Source of the DNA: Anaerosomatales bacterium
Lineage (GTDB): Bacteria > Actinomycetota > Coriobacteriia > Anaerosomatales > Anaerosomataceae
Reading direction: 5' to 3'
NCBI GenBank assembly: GCA_030019445.1
Contig: JASEEU010000006.1
Span: 62,001-126,000, forward strand
Length of the DNA: 64,000 nt
Of this stretch, positions 32,674-40,902 are shown piece by piece. The translations under genes and the position numbers were made by a program. Position 1 is the stretch's first letter; the number at the start of each line of letters is the position of its first letter. The notes under the pieces were generated by a model that worked only from the letters and a program-made list of their open reading frames with translations, was not told the DNA's origin and searched no databases.

Positions 32674-34140
32674 TCACGACCGTCTCAGGGAAGCCGCACC
32701 GATGTCGCGGAACGTCTCGGCGAATCGACGGAACCGCCAGACGTCCTCGAAGTCCGAGGCCAGGCCGAGCGAGACGCGGATGGTGTTGGGGAGCTTGCCC
32801 GTCGTGTCGCGGATGATGTCCTGGCACTCATTGAGCGTCACCGGGCGGTCCGCCTCCTCGAAGCATGAGGCCATCTCCTCCCGGGTGATGGAGTGCGCGA
32901 CCTCTCCGTCGCCGGGGTTGCAGAAGCAGCCGGTCCGTATCGAGATCCGCTCCTCTCCCGCCAGCCGCTCGACGAGGCCGACGTCGAACACGGCGCCGTC
33001 GGGGTCGAGGAGGTAGAAGGCGATCGTCGCGCCGCGCGCGTGCGTCGACGTGGGGCCGAACACGCGGAAGAGCGGCGCGCCGTTGGAGTGGGAGGCCGCG
33101 CTCATCTCGGCAAGCAGCCAGTCAGCCAGCGCCATGACCCGGGCGTGCACCGCGTCGACGCCGACTGCGGCGAGGTGCTCGAGGCCGATCGTCACGGCGG
33201 GAAGCGAGAGGTAGTCCACCGTGCCATCCTCGAATCCCGTGTGACCCGGGGCGAGGTGGTACCAGCCCTCGTTCTGCACCGACGCGAGGGTGATCGTCCC
33301 GCCGGCGAACCAGGGGCGGTGGAGCGTCGCGAGCGCCTCGCGCCGCGCGATGAGCGCCCCGCAGCCGGTCGGGTAGCCGAACATCTTGTAGAACGAGACC
33401 GGGACGAAGTCCGGTCGCACGGCTGACAGGTCCAGCGCGTTCGTCGGGACATACGCCGCCGCGTCCAGCAGCGTCTGCCATCCGCGCTCGCGCGCGTGCG
33501 CGATCCACTCCAGGGGGTGCTGGACGCCCGAGAAATTCGACTGGGCCGGATAGGCGAACAGGCCGCGTGAGCCGGGCGCGAGGTCCTCGTCGAGCGCCCG
33601 CGCGACGAGGTCCGCGTCGAGGCGCAGGTCGGGGAGGCGGACCGGCACGTAGACCACGCGCGCGCCGCTGCGCCGTGCGAAGGCGCGGATGCCGTTGACC
33701 GAGTTGTGGTTGTCGTAGGAGAGCAGGTAGACGTCGCCCTCGGCGAACGGGAACGCCTCGCCTACGAGCTTCAATGCGCCGCTCGCGTTGGCCGTGAACA
33801 CGACGTCGTACTCGGCCGGGTCTGCGTCGAAGAAGGCGAGCACCGACTCCCGCGCCCGCTCCACGAGCGCGGTCGCGGCGAGCGATGTCGGATTGCCAGA
33901 GCGCGGATTGCCGAACACGCCGCCACGGAGCAGCTCGTGGTGGCGCTCGATCTGCGAGGACGCGTACAGGCCCGCCCCGGTGTAGTCGAGGTACACGTGG
34001 CCGTGGGCGCCCAACCGCCCATACTCGCTCTGCCGAAGACGGGCGACGGCGTCGGCGTCATATCCCGGGTGCGCGCCGAGAAAGGCGCGGTGCGCCTCGG
34101 CGAAGGCGGCATCCACGGTCGCGGGCGGTGTGTGCTCCAT
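32674..34140 (-). CDS. Class V aminotransferase (Moco-sulfurase-like)
   Basis: A 488-residue PLP enzyme. The fold-type I core is clear: 'YLDYTGAGLYASSQIERHHELL' begins near residue 48, 'FTANASGALKLVGEAFPF' near 118, and the PLP Lys is in 'VSFYKMFGYPTGCGALI'. 'ISIRTGCFCNPG' is the C-terminal Cys motif seen in molybdenum-cofactor sulfurases. The MOSC domain of full-length MOCOS is absent. It may supply sulfur to a cofactor or act as a cysteine desulfurase-like enzyme. The ATG at 34140 follows 'GGAGGG'. Confidence 0.85.
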   Translation of the reverse strand: MEHTPPATVDAAFAEAHRAFLGAHPGYDADAVARLRQSEYGRLGAHGHVYLDYTGAGLYASSQIERHHELLRGGVFGNPRSGNPTSLAATALVERARESVLAFFDADPAEYDVVFTANASGALKLVGEAFPFAEGDVYLLSYDNHNSVNGIRAFARRSGARVVYVPVRLPDLRLDADLVARALDEDLAPGSRGLFAYPAQSNFSGVQHPLEWIAHARERGWQTLLDAAAYVPTNALDLSAVRPDFVPVSFYKMFGYPTGCGALIARREALATLHRPWFAGGTITLASVQNEGWYHLAPGHTGFEDGTVDYLSLPAVTIGLEHLAAVGVDAVHARVMALADWLLAEMSAASHSNGAPLFRVFGPTSTHARGATIAFYLLDPDGAVFDVGLVERLAGEERISIRTGCFCNPGDGEVAHSITREEMASCFEEADRPVTLNECQDIIRDTTGKLPNTIRVSLGLASDFEDVWRFRRFAETFRDIGAASLRRS

Positions 34141-34207
34141 GCGGCCCTCCACGGTCCGACGGGTCTCTCCGGCATGGTACACTGCCGCGCGTGGTGAGGA
34201 GACACCC

Positions 34208-34990
34208 ATGCTGATCGACACCGGCTTCCGCCCGTCAGTCCACGGGTTCGCGTTCCGCAACGCCTGGCACGACACGCTGCTCGGCGTCTTCGCGTCGCGG
34301 GGCCGCTGCGGCGGCATGGTCTTCCTGGCGCTCGACCGCTTTGCAGCGGGCAGCGATCCGGGGACGCCATCCGCCACCGCAGAGGCGCCGTCCGAGGCGC
34401 ACCGCGGCGTGGAGGAGATGCCGCCCTACGACTCCCCGCTCGCGCGGCTCATCTGGCGCCGCCAGGTCGACAGCGTCGTGGGTGGCCTCGGCGTGAACCT
34501 GTGGCGCTTCGCGCGGCTGACCTACCTGCCCACGCAGGCGGCGTTGGGGGCGGCGCGCACAGCGCGCAGCGAGCTCGACGGCATCCTCCGGAGCCTTGCC
34601 GAGGGGCGGCCCGTGCCGCTCGGCCTCGTGAGCGCTCTCGGCTTCCCGCACCTGGCGCGCAACCACCAGGTGCTGGCGTACGCGGCCGAGACGCGCGACG
34701 ACCGAGTGCTCCTGCGGGTCTACGACCCCAACCATCCGCTGCGCGACGACGTCGCGATCGTGGTGCCGCTCGACGCGCGAGAGCCCATCGTCGAGCGCAT
34801 CGGCGCTCGCGTGATGAAGTGGCGTGGCCTGTTCGCCGAGCGGTACGTGCCCGTGCCCGGGGTGGGGCGCCGTGCCGGGGCGGCCAGCCCGTCAACCGGC
34901 CCCGATGCGCTCCGGCGCGTCTGGGGGATGGCCGCGATCGGCGCGGTCGTCGGACTGCTGCTGGCGGCGATCGTTCGCCGTCGCCGCTAA
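34208..34990 (+). CDS. Putative papain-like cysteine peptidase with C-terminal membrane anchor
   Basis: A 260-residue protein. 'GRCGGMVFLALD' near residue 35, 'HLARNHQVLAYA' near 150 and 'YDPNHP' near 170 are in the order and spacing of the Cys, His and Asp/Asn of papain-like folds (C39-like). The C-terminus has one membrane helix ('GMAAIGAVVGLLLAAIV') and a basic tail, and there is no signal peptide, so the domain is probably cytoplasmic. The family call is by motif only. It lies divergent from the aminotransferase gene. Confidence 0.6.
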   Translation: MLIDTGFRPSVHGFAFRNAWHDTLLGVFASRGRCGGMVFLALDRFAAGSDPGTPSATAEAPSEAHRGVEEMPPYDSPLARLIWRRQVDSVVGGLGVNLWRFARLTYLPTQAALGAARTARSELDGILRSLAEGRPVPLGLVSALGFPHLARNHQVLAYAAETRDDRVLLRVYDPNHPLRDDVAIVVPLDAREPIVERIGARVMKWRGLFAERYVPVPGVGRRAGAASPSTGPDALRRVWGMAAIGAVVGLLLAAIVRRRR

Positions 34991-35463
34991 GCGGCGGGAG
35001 CGACCGGTATCTGGATCTCCGTGAGGTACTCTTCCGGCGGGACCTTGGCGGGGTCGGAGTAGTAGATCTCCATCGGCGGGCCGGCCACGGTGTAGCCGCG
35101 GGCGCCGATCCAGGCCCACACCGACTCGTAGGTGGGCCCCACAGACTCGTAGGGTCCGCGGTGCATGACCGACACGACCGTCATCGGGGTGATCCGCTTC
35201 ACCCCGATCCCCGTCGCGTCCGGTTCAGTCTCCGGAGGGTTGCCCTCCACGGGTGCCCACAACTCCCAGACCGCGGCGTCCTCCGGCGTCTCGGACGGCA
35301 TGGTCAGGTAGACCGCGTGCGGCATGCCGGTCGGCACGAGCCCTTGCTGCGCCACCCAGCCGTACAGCCGCCCATAACCCTCCGGTGTCTGCGCATAGGG
35401 ACCCCGCATCGCGATGAACGCGACGCTCTGCGGATCGGTCTGCTTGATGCTCGGCTCGCTCAT
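34987..35463 (-). CDS. GyrI-like/AraC effector-binding domain protein
   Basis: A 158-residue protein made of the small-molecule-binding domain found alone in GyrI/SbmC proteins and fused in some AraC regulators. Two halves share 'MRGPYAQTPEGYGRLYGWV' and 'MHRGPYESVGPTYESVWAW', reflecting the internal duplication of the fold. 'LWAPV' and 'EIQIPV' are the usual strand ends. No DNA-binding domain is attached. The SD 'GGGAGGTGG' precedes the ATG at 35463. It overlaps the end of the papain-like gene. Confidence 0.85.
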   Translation of the reverse strand: MSEPSIKQTDPQSVAFIAMRGPYAQTPEGYGRLYGWVAQQGLVPTGMPHAVYLTMPSETPEDAAVWELWAPVEGNPPETEPDATGIGVKRITPMTVVSVMHRGPYESVGPTYESVWAWIGARGYTVAGPPMEIYYSDPAKVPPEEYLTEIQIPVAPAA

Positions 35464-35524
35464 CGTCCCCACCTCCCGCAAGTGTATGCCCCGGGACGCG
35501 GGGCTTATCTCCGAGAGCAGGGGC

Positions 35525-35587
35525 AAGTAAGTACTTGCTTGACATACTACACCGCCCGTCGTATGCTATGCGCAAGCAAGCACTTAC
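35525..35587 (+). promoter_or_regulatory. Strong promoter with two TetR-type operators
   Basis: TTGACA (35539-35544) and TATGCT (35562-35567) are 17 bases apart. Two 14-base arms, GTAAGTACTTGCTT (35527-35540) and AAGCAAGCACTTAC (35574-35587), are inverted relative to each other with one mismatch. The first is nearly palindromic in itself. They flank the core promoter and should serve the TetR protein encoded at 35614. Confidence 0.82.
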
Positions 35588-35613
35588 ACTCATCGAGCGA
35601 CCGGAGGCCACCG

Positions 35614-36219
35614 ATGAGCGCGGCGCACGGGACAGAGGAACGCATACTCGACGCGGCAACCGAGCTCTTCTCGGAGCGCGGGTATGCGGCCACCACCACA
35701 CGTGCCATCGCGGATGCCGCCGGCGTGAACGAGGTGACGTTGTTCAGGCGCTTCGAGAGCAAGGCCGGCGTCCTGCGGGCGCTGGGCGCACGGCTCGCGG
35801 AGCGGCAGGCGGGTCGCGCGGCACAGGCGGCGCCCGATTCCGAGAGCGTGCGCGAGACGCTGCTGCGGCTGGCCCGGATGGAGATCGAGGGCGCGATCGA
35901 GGGTGGCGGGTTGGCGATCCGCCTGGCATTCGAGGCGAGATCCGTGCCCGAGGTGGGCGAGCTTCTCGGCGAAGGGATCCCGAGCAACCTCGAGGGGCTC
36001 GCCGAGTACCTCGCCGAGCACCAACGCACGGGCGAGCTTCGCGCGGACGTGGATCCGCGGGTGATGGCCGAGGCGTTCTTCGGCCTCACGTCGAGCTATG
36101 TGATGTATCGCATGGTCATGGGTGCTGCGGACGTGCCCGCAGACATCGACAGCGACGAAGGTATCGAGCAGCTCTTCGACCTGTTCTGGTCGGGAGCGGC
36201 ATCGCGAGAGGAGCGGTGA
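35614..36219 (+). CDS. TetR-family regulator
   Basis: A 201-residue TetR regulator with 'ILDAATELFSERGYAATTT' (about 11-29) and the helix-turn-helix 'IADAAGVNEVTLFRRFESK'. The ATG at 35614 follows 'GGAGG'. It is the first gene of an operon with a flavodoxin and two related membrane proteins, and sits under a promoter carrying paired operators, so autoregulation is likely. The ligand is unknown. Confidence 0.9.
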   Translation: MSAAHGTEERILDAATELFSERGYAATTTRAIADAAGVNEVTLFRRFESKAGVLRALGARLAERQAGRAAQAAPDSESVRETLLRLARMEIEGAIEGGGLAIRLAFEARSVPEVGELLGEGIPSNLEGLAEYLAEHQRTGELRADVDPRVMAEAFFGLTSSYVMYRMVMGAADVPADIDSDEGIEQLFDLFWSGAASREER

Positions 36220-36223
36220 GACG

Positions 36224-36730
36224 ATGGGCAGCGTACTGGTGGTGTACGGGACGAAGACCGGGTGCACGCAGGGTATCGCCGAGCACATCGGGGCGACGAT
36301 GATCGACCTCGGGGCGAAGGTGGATGTCAGGCGCGCGGAAGACAAGCCGGACCCCGCGGGCTACGACGCGGTCGTCGTTGGCAGCGGTGTGCGCGCGGGC
36401 AGCTGGCACGGCCCGGTCAAGGAGTGGGTCTCGGCGCACGCGTGGAAGCTCAAGGAGATGCCCACAGCGTTCTTCACCGCGTGCCTCACGATGGCCGACG
36501 GTGCCGAGAAGGCCGATGAAGTGCGCGCCTACACCGACCCGCTCATCGCCGAGACGGGCGTGGAGCCGGTGGACATCGGGCTGTTCGCCGGCATGAACGA
36601 CCCGAAGCGCTTCTCGCTCCCCGAGCGGCTCATCATGAAGGCGATGAAGGCGCCTCAGGGCGACTTCCGGGACATGGACGCGATCGCCGCATGGGCGCGG
36701 GAGACCGCCCCCAAGCTCGGGATCGGATAG
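36224..36730 (+). CDS. Flavodoxin-domain protein (HemG/Flavodoxin_5-like)
   Basis: A 168-residue flavodoxin. The FMN phosphate loop is 'YGTKTGCTQGIAEHI' (residues about 8-22), then 'YDAVVVGSGVRAGSWHGPVKEWV' and 'TAFFTACLTMADG'. This pattern is closest to the Flavodoxin_5/HemG group. The C-terminal 'FRDMDAIAAWARE' is also typical. It lies 4 bases after the TetR stop. It probably donates electrons to the membrane partners downstream. Confidence 0.85.
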   Translation: MGSVLVVYGTKTGCTQGIAEHIGATMIDLGAKVDVRRAEDKPDPAGYDAVVVGSGVRAGSWHGPVKEWVSAHAWKLKEMPTAFFTACLTMADGAEKADEVRAYTDPLIAETGVEPVDIGLFAGMNDPKRFSLPERLIMKAMKAPQGDFRDMDAIAAWARETAPKLGIG

Positions 36731-36756
36731 ACCGACTCGCAAGGAGGAACGACCCG

Positions 36757-37566
36757 ATGACACCGATCACCCGCACGGCGGCGGCCCTCACCTGGCTGCT
36801 GGCGGCGTTGGCGGCGCTCGCCTCGGCCGCAGGTCTGCTCGTGGAGAGCCTGTACGCGGCCGACACGCTCTGGGCGTCGGCGCAGTGCCGCGGGAACGAC
36901 CTCGTCACGCTGGCCGTGGCCGTCCCGGCGCTCGTCGTCTCCGGCCTCCTGGCACGGCGCGGCTCCACGCGCGGCCGCCTGGTGTGGATGGGCATGCTCG
37001 GCTACCTGTTCTACGGGTACGCGTTCTACCTGTTCGGCATGGCGCTCAACGTGCTCTTCTTCGTGTACGTCGCGATCTTCGCGATATCCGCGTACCTGCT
37101 CGCGGCGGCGCTCGGAGGCACGGACGCCGCGGCGGTGGCCGGGCGCTTCTCGGCCAAGGCGCCGGTTCGCGCAGTCGCCGGCTACCCGTTCTTCGTGGCC
37201 GCGTTCCTGGGGCTGATGTGGTCGGCACGGGTCATCGGGTTCATGGTCACCGGGACGGTTCCCGCGGACATCGTGAGCTCGGGCGCCAAGAGCGCGGTGG
37301 TGTACGCGATGGATCTGGCGGTGCTCGTGCCCGCGTTGGTGATCTCGGCCGTGCAGCTCTGGCGACGGAAGGCGTGGGGATATGTGCTCGGGACGGTCGT
37401 GCTCGTCAAGTGCACGGCGTACCCGCTCGCGCTCCTCGGCATGGGCGCGTTCGCTGCGCAAGCGGGCGTGGAGAGCGATTACTACCTGATGGGATTCTGG
37501 GGGCTGTTCGCCCTGGCGAGCGTCGTGATCATGGCGCGGCTGCTCACGACGATCGAGGAGGACTGA
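36757..37566 (+). CDS. Seven-helix membrane protein, paralogue 1
   Basis: A 269-residue protein with about seven predicted membrane helices. It shares with the next gene a set of landmarks in the same order: 'GYLFYGYAFY', 'WSARVIGFM', 'AMDLAVLVPALVI' and 'GYVLGTVVLVKCTAYPL'. The SD 'AAGGAGG' precedes the ATG. Third gene of the TetR-flavodoxin operon. I recognise no family. Confidence 0.72.
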   Translation: MTPITRTAAALTWLLAALAALASAAGLLVESLYAADTLWASAQCRGNDLVTLAVAVPALVVSGLLARRGSTRGRLVWMGMLGYLFYGYAFYLFGMALNVLFFVYVAIFAISAYLLAAALGGTDAAAVAGRFSAKAPVRAVAGYPFFVAAFLGLMWSARVIGFMVTGTVPADIVSSGAKSAVVYAMDLAVLVPALVISAVQLWRRKAWGYVLGTVVLVKCTAYPLALLGMGAFAAQAGVESDYYLMGFWGLFALASVVIMARLLTTIEED

Positions 37567-37569
37567 AGG

Positions 37570-38451
37570 ATGACACGCACGTATCGGGGCCTGGTGGCCC
37601 TCTGCCTGGCGGTCGCGCTGCTCGCCGGCATCGCGGCGGCGTTCGGGGTGTTCGCCCGGGGCGACGGTACCACCGAGGAGGCCGTCAGCATCCGCGGCGA
37701 GCGGTTCGAGTACGTGACCACCGGCGTGTACCAGTACAACGCCGAACGCGTCGTCGCGGAAGGCGTTGGCTGGGACGCGGTCACGCTGTTCCTGGCGGTC
37801 CCCGCGCTGCTGCTCGCGCTGCCCGGGATCGCGCGCGGATCGCTGCGTGCGCGGCTCGTGGCGCTCGGCTTGCTCGGCTACCTCGTCTACCAGTACCTGA
37901 TGTACTCCGTCTATTGGGCGCTCGGTCCGCTCTTCCCGCTGTTCGTCGCCTTGTACCCCATGGCGGCGGCGGGGATCGTCTGGATCGTGCACACCATCGA
38001 CGTGGGGCGGCTTCCCGAGCGCTTCTCAGAGCGGTTCCCGCGTCGCGGCATGATCGTGTCCAGCGTCGCGGTCGCGCTGCTGCTCATCGGGATGTGGTCG
38101 CAGCGCATCGTCGCCGGGCTCCGTGGAGAGATCGACGGCATCCTGCTGGGAACGCCCACGCTGGCGATACAAGCGCTCGACCTCGGTGTGGTCGTCCCGT
38201 TCGCGTTCCTGACAGCGGGGCTGCTCTACGCCCGCCGCCCCTCGGGGTTCTTGCTCGCCACCGCGCTTGCGGTCAAAGGCGTGACGATGGCGGCGGCCAT
38301 CTGCGCGATGCTCATCGTCGCGGCGCTCGTCGAAGGCGCGCTCGAGATCGCTCCGTTCGCGATCTTCGCGACGGTCACGCTGGCGTTCGGGTGGCTCGCC
38401 TACCGGATGTTCGCCAGCGTCAAGCCGGCCGCGCCGGAAGCGGGGCGGTAG
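37570..38451 (+). CDS. Seven-helix membrane protein, paralogue 2
   Basis: A 293-residue protein with about seven helices, related to its upstream neighbour: 'GYLVYQYLMY', 'WSQRIVAGL', 'ALDLGVVVPFAFLTAGLL' and 'GFLLATALAVKGVTM' match in order. It differs by a 35-residue extracytoplasmic loop after helix one ('EEAVSIRGERFEYV'). It starts 3 bases after the first paralogue. A tandem duplication that may have become a heterodimer. Confidence 0.72.
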   Translation: MTRTYRGLVALCLAVALLAGIAAAFGVFARGDGTTEEAVSIRGERFEYVTTGVYQYNAERVVAEGVGWDAVTLFLAVPALLLALPGIARGSLRARLVALGLLGYLVYQYLMYSVYWALGPLFPLFVALYPMAAAGIVWIVHTIDVGRLPERFSERFPRRGMIVSSVAVALLLIGMWSQRIVAGLRGEIDGILLGTPTLAIQALDLGVVVPFAFLTAGLLYARRPSGFLLATALAVKGVTMAAAICAMLIVAALVEGALEIAPFAIFATVTLAFGWLAYRMFASVKPAAPEAGR

Positions 38452-38478
38452 CGCGCATCTGTCGCACGTCCTGGTCGG

Positions 38479-38874
38479 CTATCCGACATGCTCCCGTCGG
38501 CGGAGTCGGATGGCCGACCAGTCGTCGTCGATGGCGACGTTCGCGACGAACCGCAGGGGAGTGTCGTCGAACAGCGGCCAGGCGGTGTCCCGGTTGATGT
38601 CGGTGGTGTAGCGCTTGGAGCTCTTCTTGGGATAGACGAGCCAGAAGATGCCGTCGCCCTCCACCAGATCGGGAGCGGTCGCCGCGATGCGGCGAGCCGC
38701 ATCGAGATCGCGCGCGAAGGCGATCGCCCAGGCATAGGCGCCGGCGGCCGAGGTGTCCACCCGTGCCCCGCTCGCGGCGACCGCATCGATGAGGGAGCGG
38801 AGCTCGTCGGGGGCGTCGAGCACGAGCGCTGGGTCCTGTCCGGCGTACCTGAGCTTCTTGAGCACTGCTTCCAT
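38479..38874 (-). CDS. Small soluble protein, unknown
   Basis: A 131-residue acidic protein. 'IFWLVYPKKSSKRYTTDINRD' is a striking conserved-looking stretch near residue 75, and the C-terminus ends 'DDWSAIRLRRREHVG'. The layout resembles the DUF3052-type fold seen at 55855 (a 'WVxWPK'-like strand followed by a Trp-Ser segment), but this is only a resemblance. The SD 'GGAGGGG' precedes the ATG. Convergent with the membrane operon. Confidence 0.6.
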   Translation of the reverse strand: MEAVLKKLRYAGQDPALVLDAPDELRSLIDAVAASGARVDTSAAGAYAWAIAFARDLDAARRIAATAPDLVEGDGIFWLVYPKKSSKRYTTDINRDTAWPLFDDTPLRFVANVAIDDDWSAIRLRRREHVG

Positions 38875-38938
38875 GGTCCCCTCCGGTCGATCGAGGCCTA
38901 CGGTGAGTGGATACCCGACCGTCCGGCACCACGTCGGC

Positions 38939-39676
38939 TCACTCGGCGCGGCCGAATCCCACGGAGATGGCGCCCTCGGGGCACGTGTCCACGCACGTCT
39001 CGCACATGAAGCACTCGGTGGTGCGCATCGAGCCGCGCTGCACCATCTCGGTCACCGGGAGCTGCATCGGGCAGGCACGCTCGCACCGGTTACACGCCCG
39101 GCACGCCGATGCGTCCGCTCGCAGCACAAGGCGCGGGATGCGCGCCGCGTGCCCGATCTTCTCGGCCACGATGCCCCACACGCCGAACGGGCAGAGATAG
39201 CGGCAGAAGCCGCGCCTGCCGAGCGCGGCGGGCGCAAGCGTGATCCCCACGAGCATGAAGTAGGTGATGAGGTTGCCGGCCTCGGTGACCGACACGCCGG
39301 ACTCGGTGAGGTACAGCGGGTCGATGCTCGACCAGCCGCCTGCCGAGACGACCGCCGCGCCGACCCCCGCCACCCAGGCCGCCCAGAGGGCGTACTTCAC
39401 GAGCGGCAGGTAGCGGACGCGCTTGAGCGGGCGCGTCCCCACCGACTCCCAGAGCTGCTGGAGCCCGTTGAACGGGCACGCCCAACCGCAGAACGACCTG
39501 CCGAGGAGGAGCGCGGTGACGAAGATGTCGCCCCACACGAGCAGCGACGCGGTCGCGACGCCCTCGGCCGAGCCCGACATCATCAGGTACGGCGAGTAGT
39601 AGTTGAGCGTGATAGGCAGCGCGAGGAAGAAGAGCGCGAGCATAGTGCGTCGAAGGACCTGTCTGCGGGCGTGCAT
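38939..39676 (-). CDS. NapH/CcoG-like membrane ferredoxin
   Basis: A 245-residue membrane protein with four to five helices and two cytoplasmic CP motifs, 'GRSFCGWACPF' and 'RRGFCRYLCPFG', as in NapH and related 4Fe-4S quinol-linked proteins. The C-terminal ferredoxin domain has two 4Fe-4S sites, 'CRACNRCERACP' and 'CFMCETCVDTCPEG'. It probably passes electrons between the membrane quinone pool and a soluble partner. No nap or nos genes are near. The SD 'GGGAGG' precedes the ATG. Confidence 0.88.
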   Translation of the reverse strand: MHARRQVLRRTMLALFFLALPITLNYYSPYLMMSGSAEGVATASLLVWGDIFVTALLLGRSFCGWACPFNGLQQLWESVGTRPLKRVRYLPLVKYALWAAWVAGVGAAVVSAGGWSSIDPLYLTESGVSVTEAGNLITYFMLVGITLAPAALGRRGFCRYLCPFGVWGIVAEKIGHAARIPRLVLRADASACRACNRCERACPMQLPVTEMVQRGSMRTTECFMCETCVDTCPEGAISVGFGRAE

Positions 39677-39728
39677 CGTGAGCCTCCCTGGTCGACGTCG
39701 CCAGGATACCCCTTTGTGCGATCAAAGA

Positions 39729-39756
39729 AAGGGCCCGGGCGCGTGCCCGGGCCCTT
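39729..39756 (-). terminator. Terminator of the SHOCT gene
   Basis: A perfect 12-bp stem with a 4-base loop (39729-39740 with 39745-39756). On the minus strand it is followed by 'TCTTTG', and it lies 46 bases after the SHOCT stop. Confidence 0.85.
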
Positions 39757-39802
39757 CTCGGCAGTGCGGATCCGCCGGAGCGGTGCCGCCTGACCGTACG
39801 CG

Positions 39803-40105
39803 CTAGCCGCGCAACGCGGCGATGATACGCGCGTACTCATCGGCATCGATCTCGCCGCGCGCGAGGCGCGTGCGGGCGATGGACTCGGCGTCCTCGCCGG
39901 TCGGGCGCGGCGCGCCAAAGACCTGCGTGGTGCCGCCGCCCTGCGGCTGCGTGGTGCGCTGCGAAACGACGAGCCACACGATGAGGCCGACGATCAGGAG
40001 CAGTCCGATACCCACGAGAAACCACATCCCTCCGTATCCGAAGACGCCGGCGCCACCCGACGTCGAGCACAGTCCGTCCCAGAGATACCCGTGCATCTCA
40101 TCCAC
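39803..40105 (-). CDS. SHOCT-domain membrane protein
   Basis: A 100-residue protein with one central membrane helix ('MWFLVGIGLLLIVGLIVWLVV') and a C-terminal SHOCT domain ('IARTRLARGEIDADEYARIIAAL'). SHOCT motifs are short oligomerisation segments common at the ends of bacterial membrane proteins. The N-terminus is Gly-rich. The SD 'AAGGAGG' precedes the ATG. The function is unknown. Confidence 0.85.
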   Translation of the reverse strand: MDEMHGYLWDGLCSTSGGAGVFGYGGMWFLVGIGLLLIVGLIVWLVVSQRTTQPQGGGTTQVFGAPRPTGEDAESIARTRLARGEIDADEYARIIAALRG

Positions 40106-40162
40106 CTCCTTGAGTGGGTGTGTTCGTCCGACATGAAGCGAGGCCGGTGCCAGCTTCGGTCA

Positions 40163-40195
40163 CTTCACACGATGTTCACACGGGGTTCACGCCGC
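40163..40195. promoter_or_regulatory. Three 11-bp direct repeats resembling an actinobacterial PHO box
   Basis: CTTCACACGAT, GTTCACACGGG and GTTCACGCCGC follow one another with an exact 11-bp period. In Streptomyces, PhoP binds 11-bp direct repeats built on GTTCAC. The site lies between the divergent SHOCT gene and the TetR/UGA-protein operon. PhoP binding is inferred from pattern only. Confidence 0.45.
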
Positions 40196-40234
40196 CTGCC
40201 GGCCCCCTGGCGCATGGGTGCAAGGCGCGTGGGG

Positions 40235-40263
40235 TTGCGCAGCGTCGCGCGGTGGTGTAGTGT
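40235..40263 (+). promoter_or_regulatory. Promoter of the TetR/UGA-membrane-protein operon
   Basis: TTGCGC (40235-40240) and TAGTGT (40258-40263) are 17 bases apart, about 65 bases before the TetR start. No other good promoter is seen before typA. Confidence 0.5.
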
Positions 40264-40327
40264 AAACGGGAAACGTACCGCGTGTACAACGACGAAGCCG
40301 AACGCGGCGGCCCCGGGAGGAGGCACG

Positions 40328-40897
40328 ATGCCGGCCACCAAAGAGCAGATCGCGGACGCCTTCGAGCGGCACGTGCAGCGCTTCGGCTACGGCAAAGCGA
40401 GCGTCGAGGACGTCGCCGCTGAGCTCGGCATCTCCAAGCGCACCATCTACCAGCACTTCTCGAGCAAGCGCGCGTTGTATGCCTACATCGTCGACCGCGT
40501 GGCCGAGAAGGAACGGGCGCGCCTGGAGGCGCTGATCGCCGATGAGCCCACGTGGCGCGCGAAGACCGAGCGGTTCCTGCGCGAGGTGCTCGGCGGTATG
40601 CGTGTGCACATCCAGGAGACGTCGAAGGCCGACTGGATGGCCGAGTTCGAGCTGGCGCTCGATGCTATGACCGAGGCGTACGGCACGATCGGCACCGAGC
40701 TCGTGCGTCGTGGCCACGCCGCGGGCGAGTTCACGTTCGCCGACGCGCGTCTTGCGAACGCCTTCATCGGCGCCATCGCGACGCGCTACGGCGTGATCGT
40801 ACGGGAGGAGCGCGACTACGACGCCGACGAGGCGGTCGTAGCCGCGATCATGCGGATGCTCGGTCGCCCTGACGCGCCGGGCGAGAAGGAGGAGTGA
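40328..40897 (+). CDS. TetR-family regulator upstream of the UGA membrane proteins
   Basis: A 189-residue TetR regulator. The DNA-binding domain reads 'YGKASVEDVAAELGISKRT' then 'IYQHFSSKRALYAYIVDRV' (about residues 21-58). The ATG at 40328 follows 'GGGAGGAGG'. Its stop is 5 bases before the first UGA-containing membrane gene, whose SD lies in the last TetR codons, so the three genes form one operon. This suggests the small membrane proteins respond to, or handle, the TetR ligand. Confidence 0.9.
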   Translation: MPATKEQIADAFERHVQRFGYGKASVEDVAAELGISKRTIYQHFSSKRALYAYIVDRVAEKERARLEALIADEPTWRAKTERFLREVLGGMRVHIQETSKADWMAEFELALDAMTEAYGTIGTELVRRGHAAGEFTFADARLANAFIGAIATRYGVIVREERDYDADEAVVAAIMRMLGRPDAPGEKEE

Positions 40898-40902
40898 TCT
40901 CA

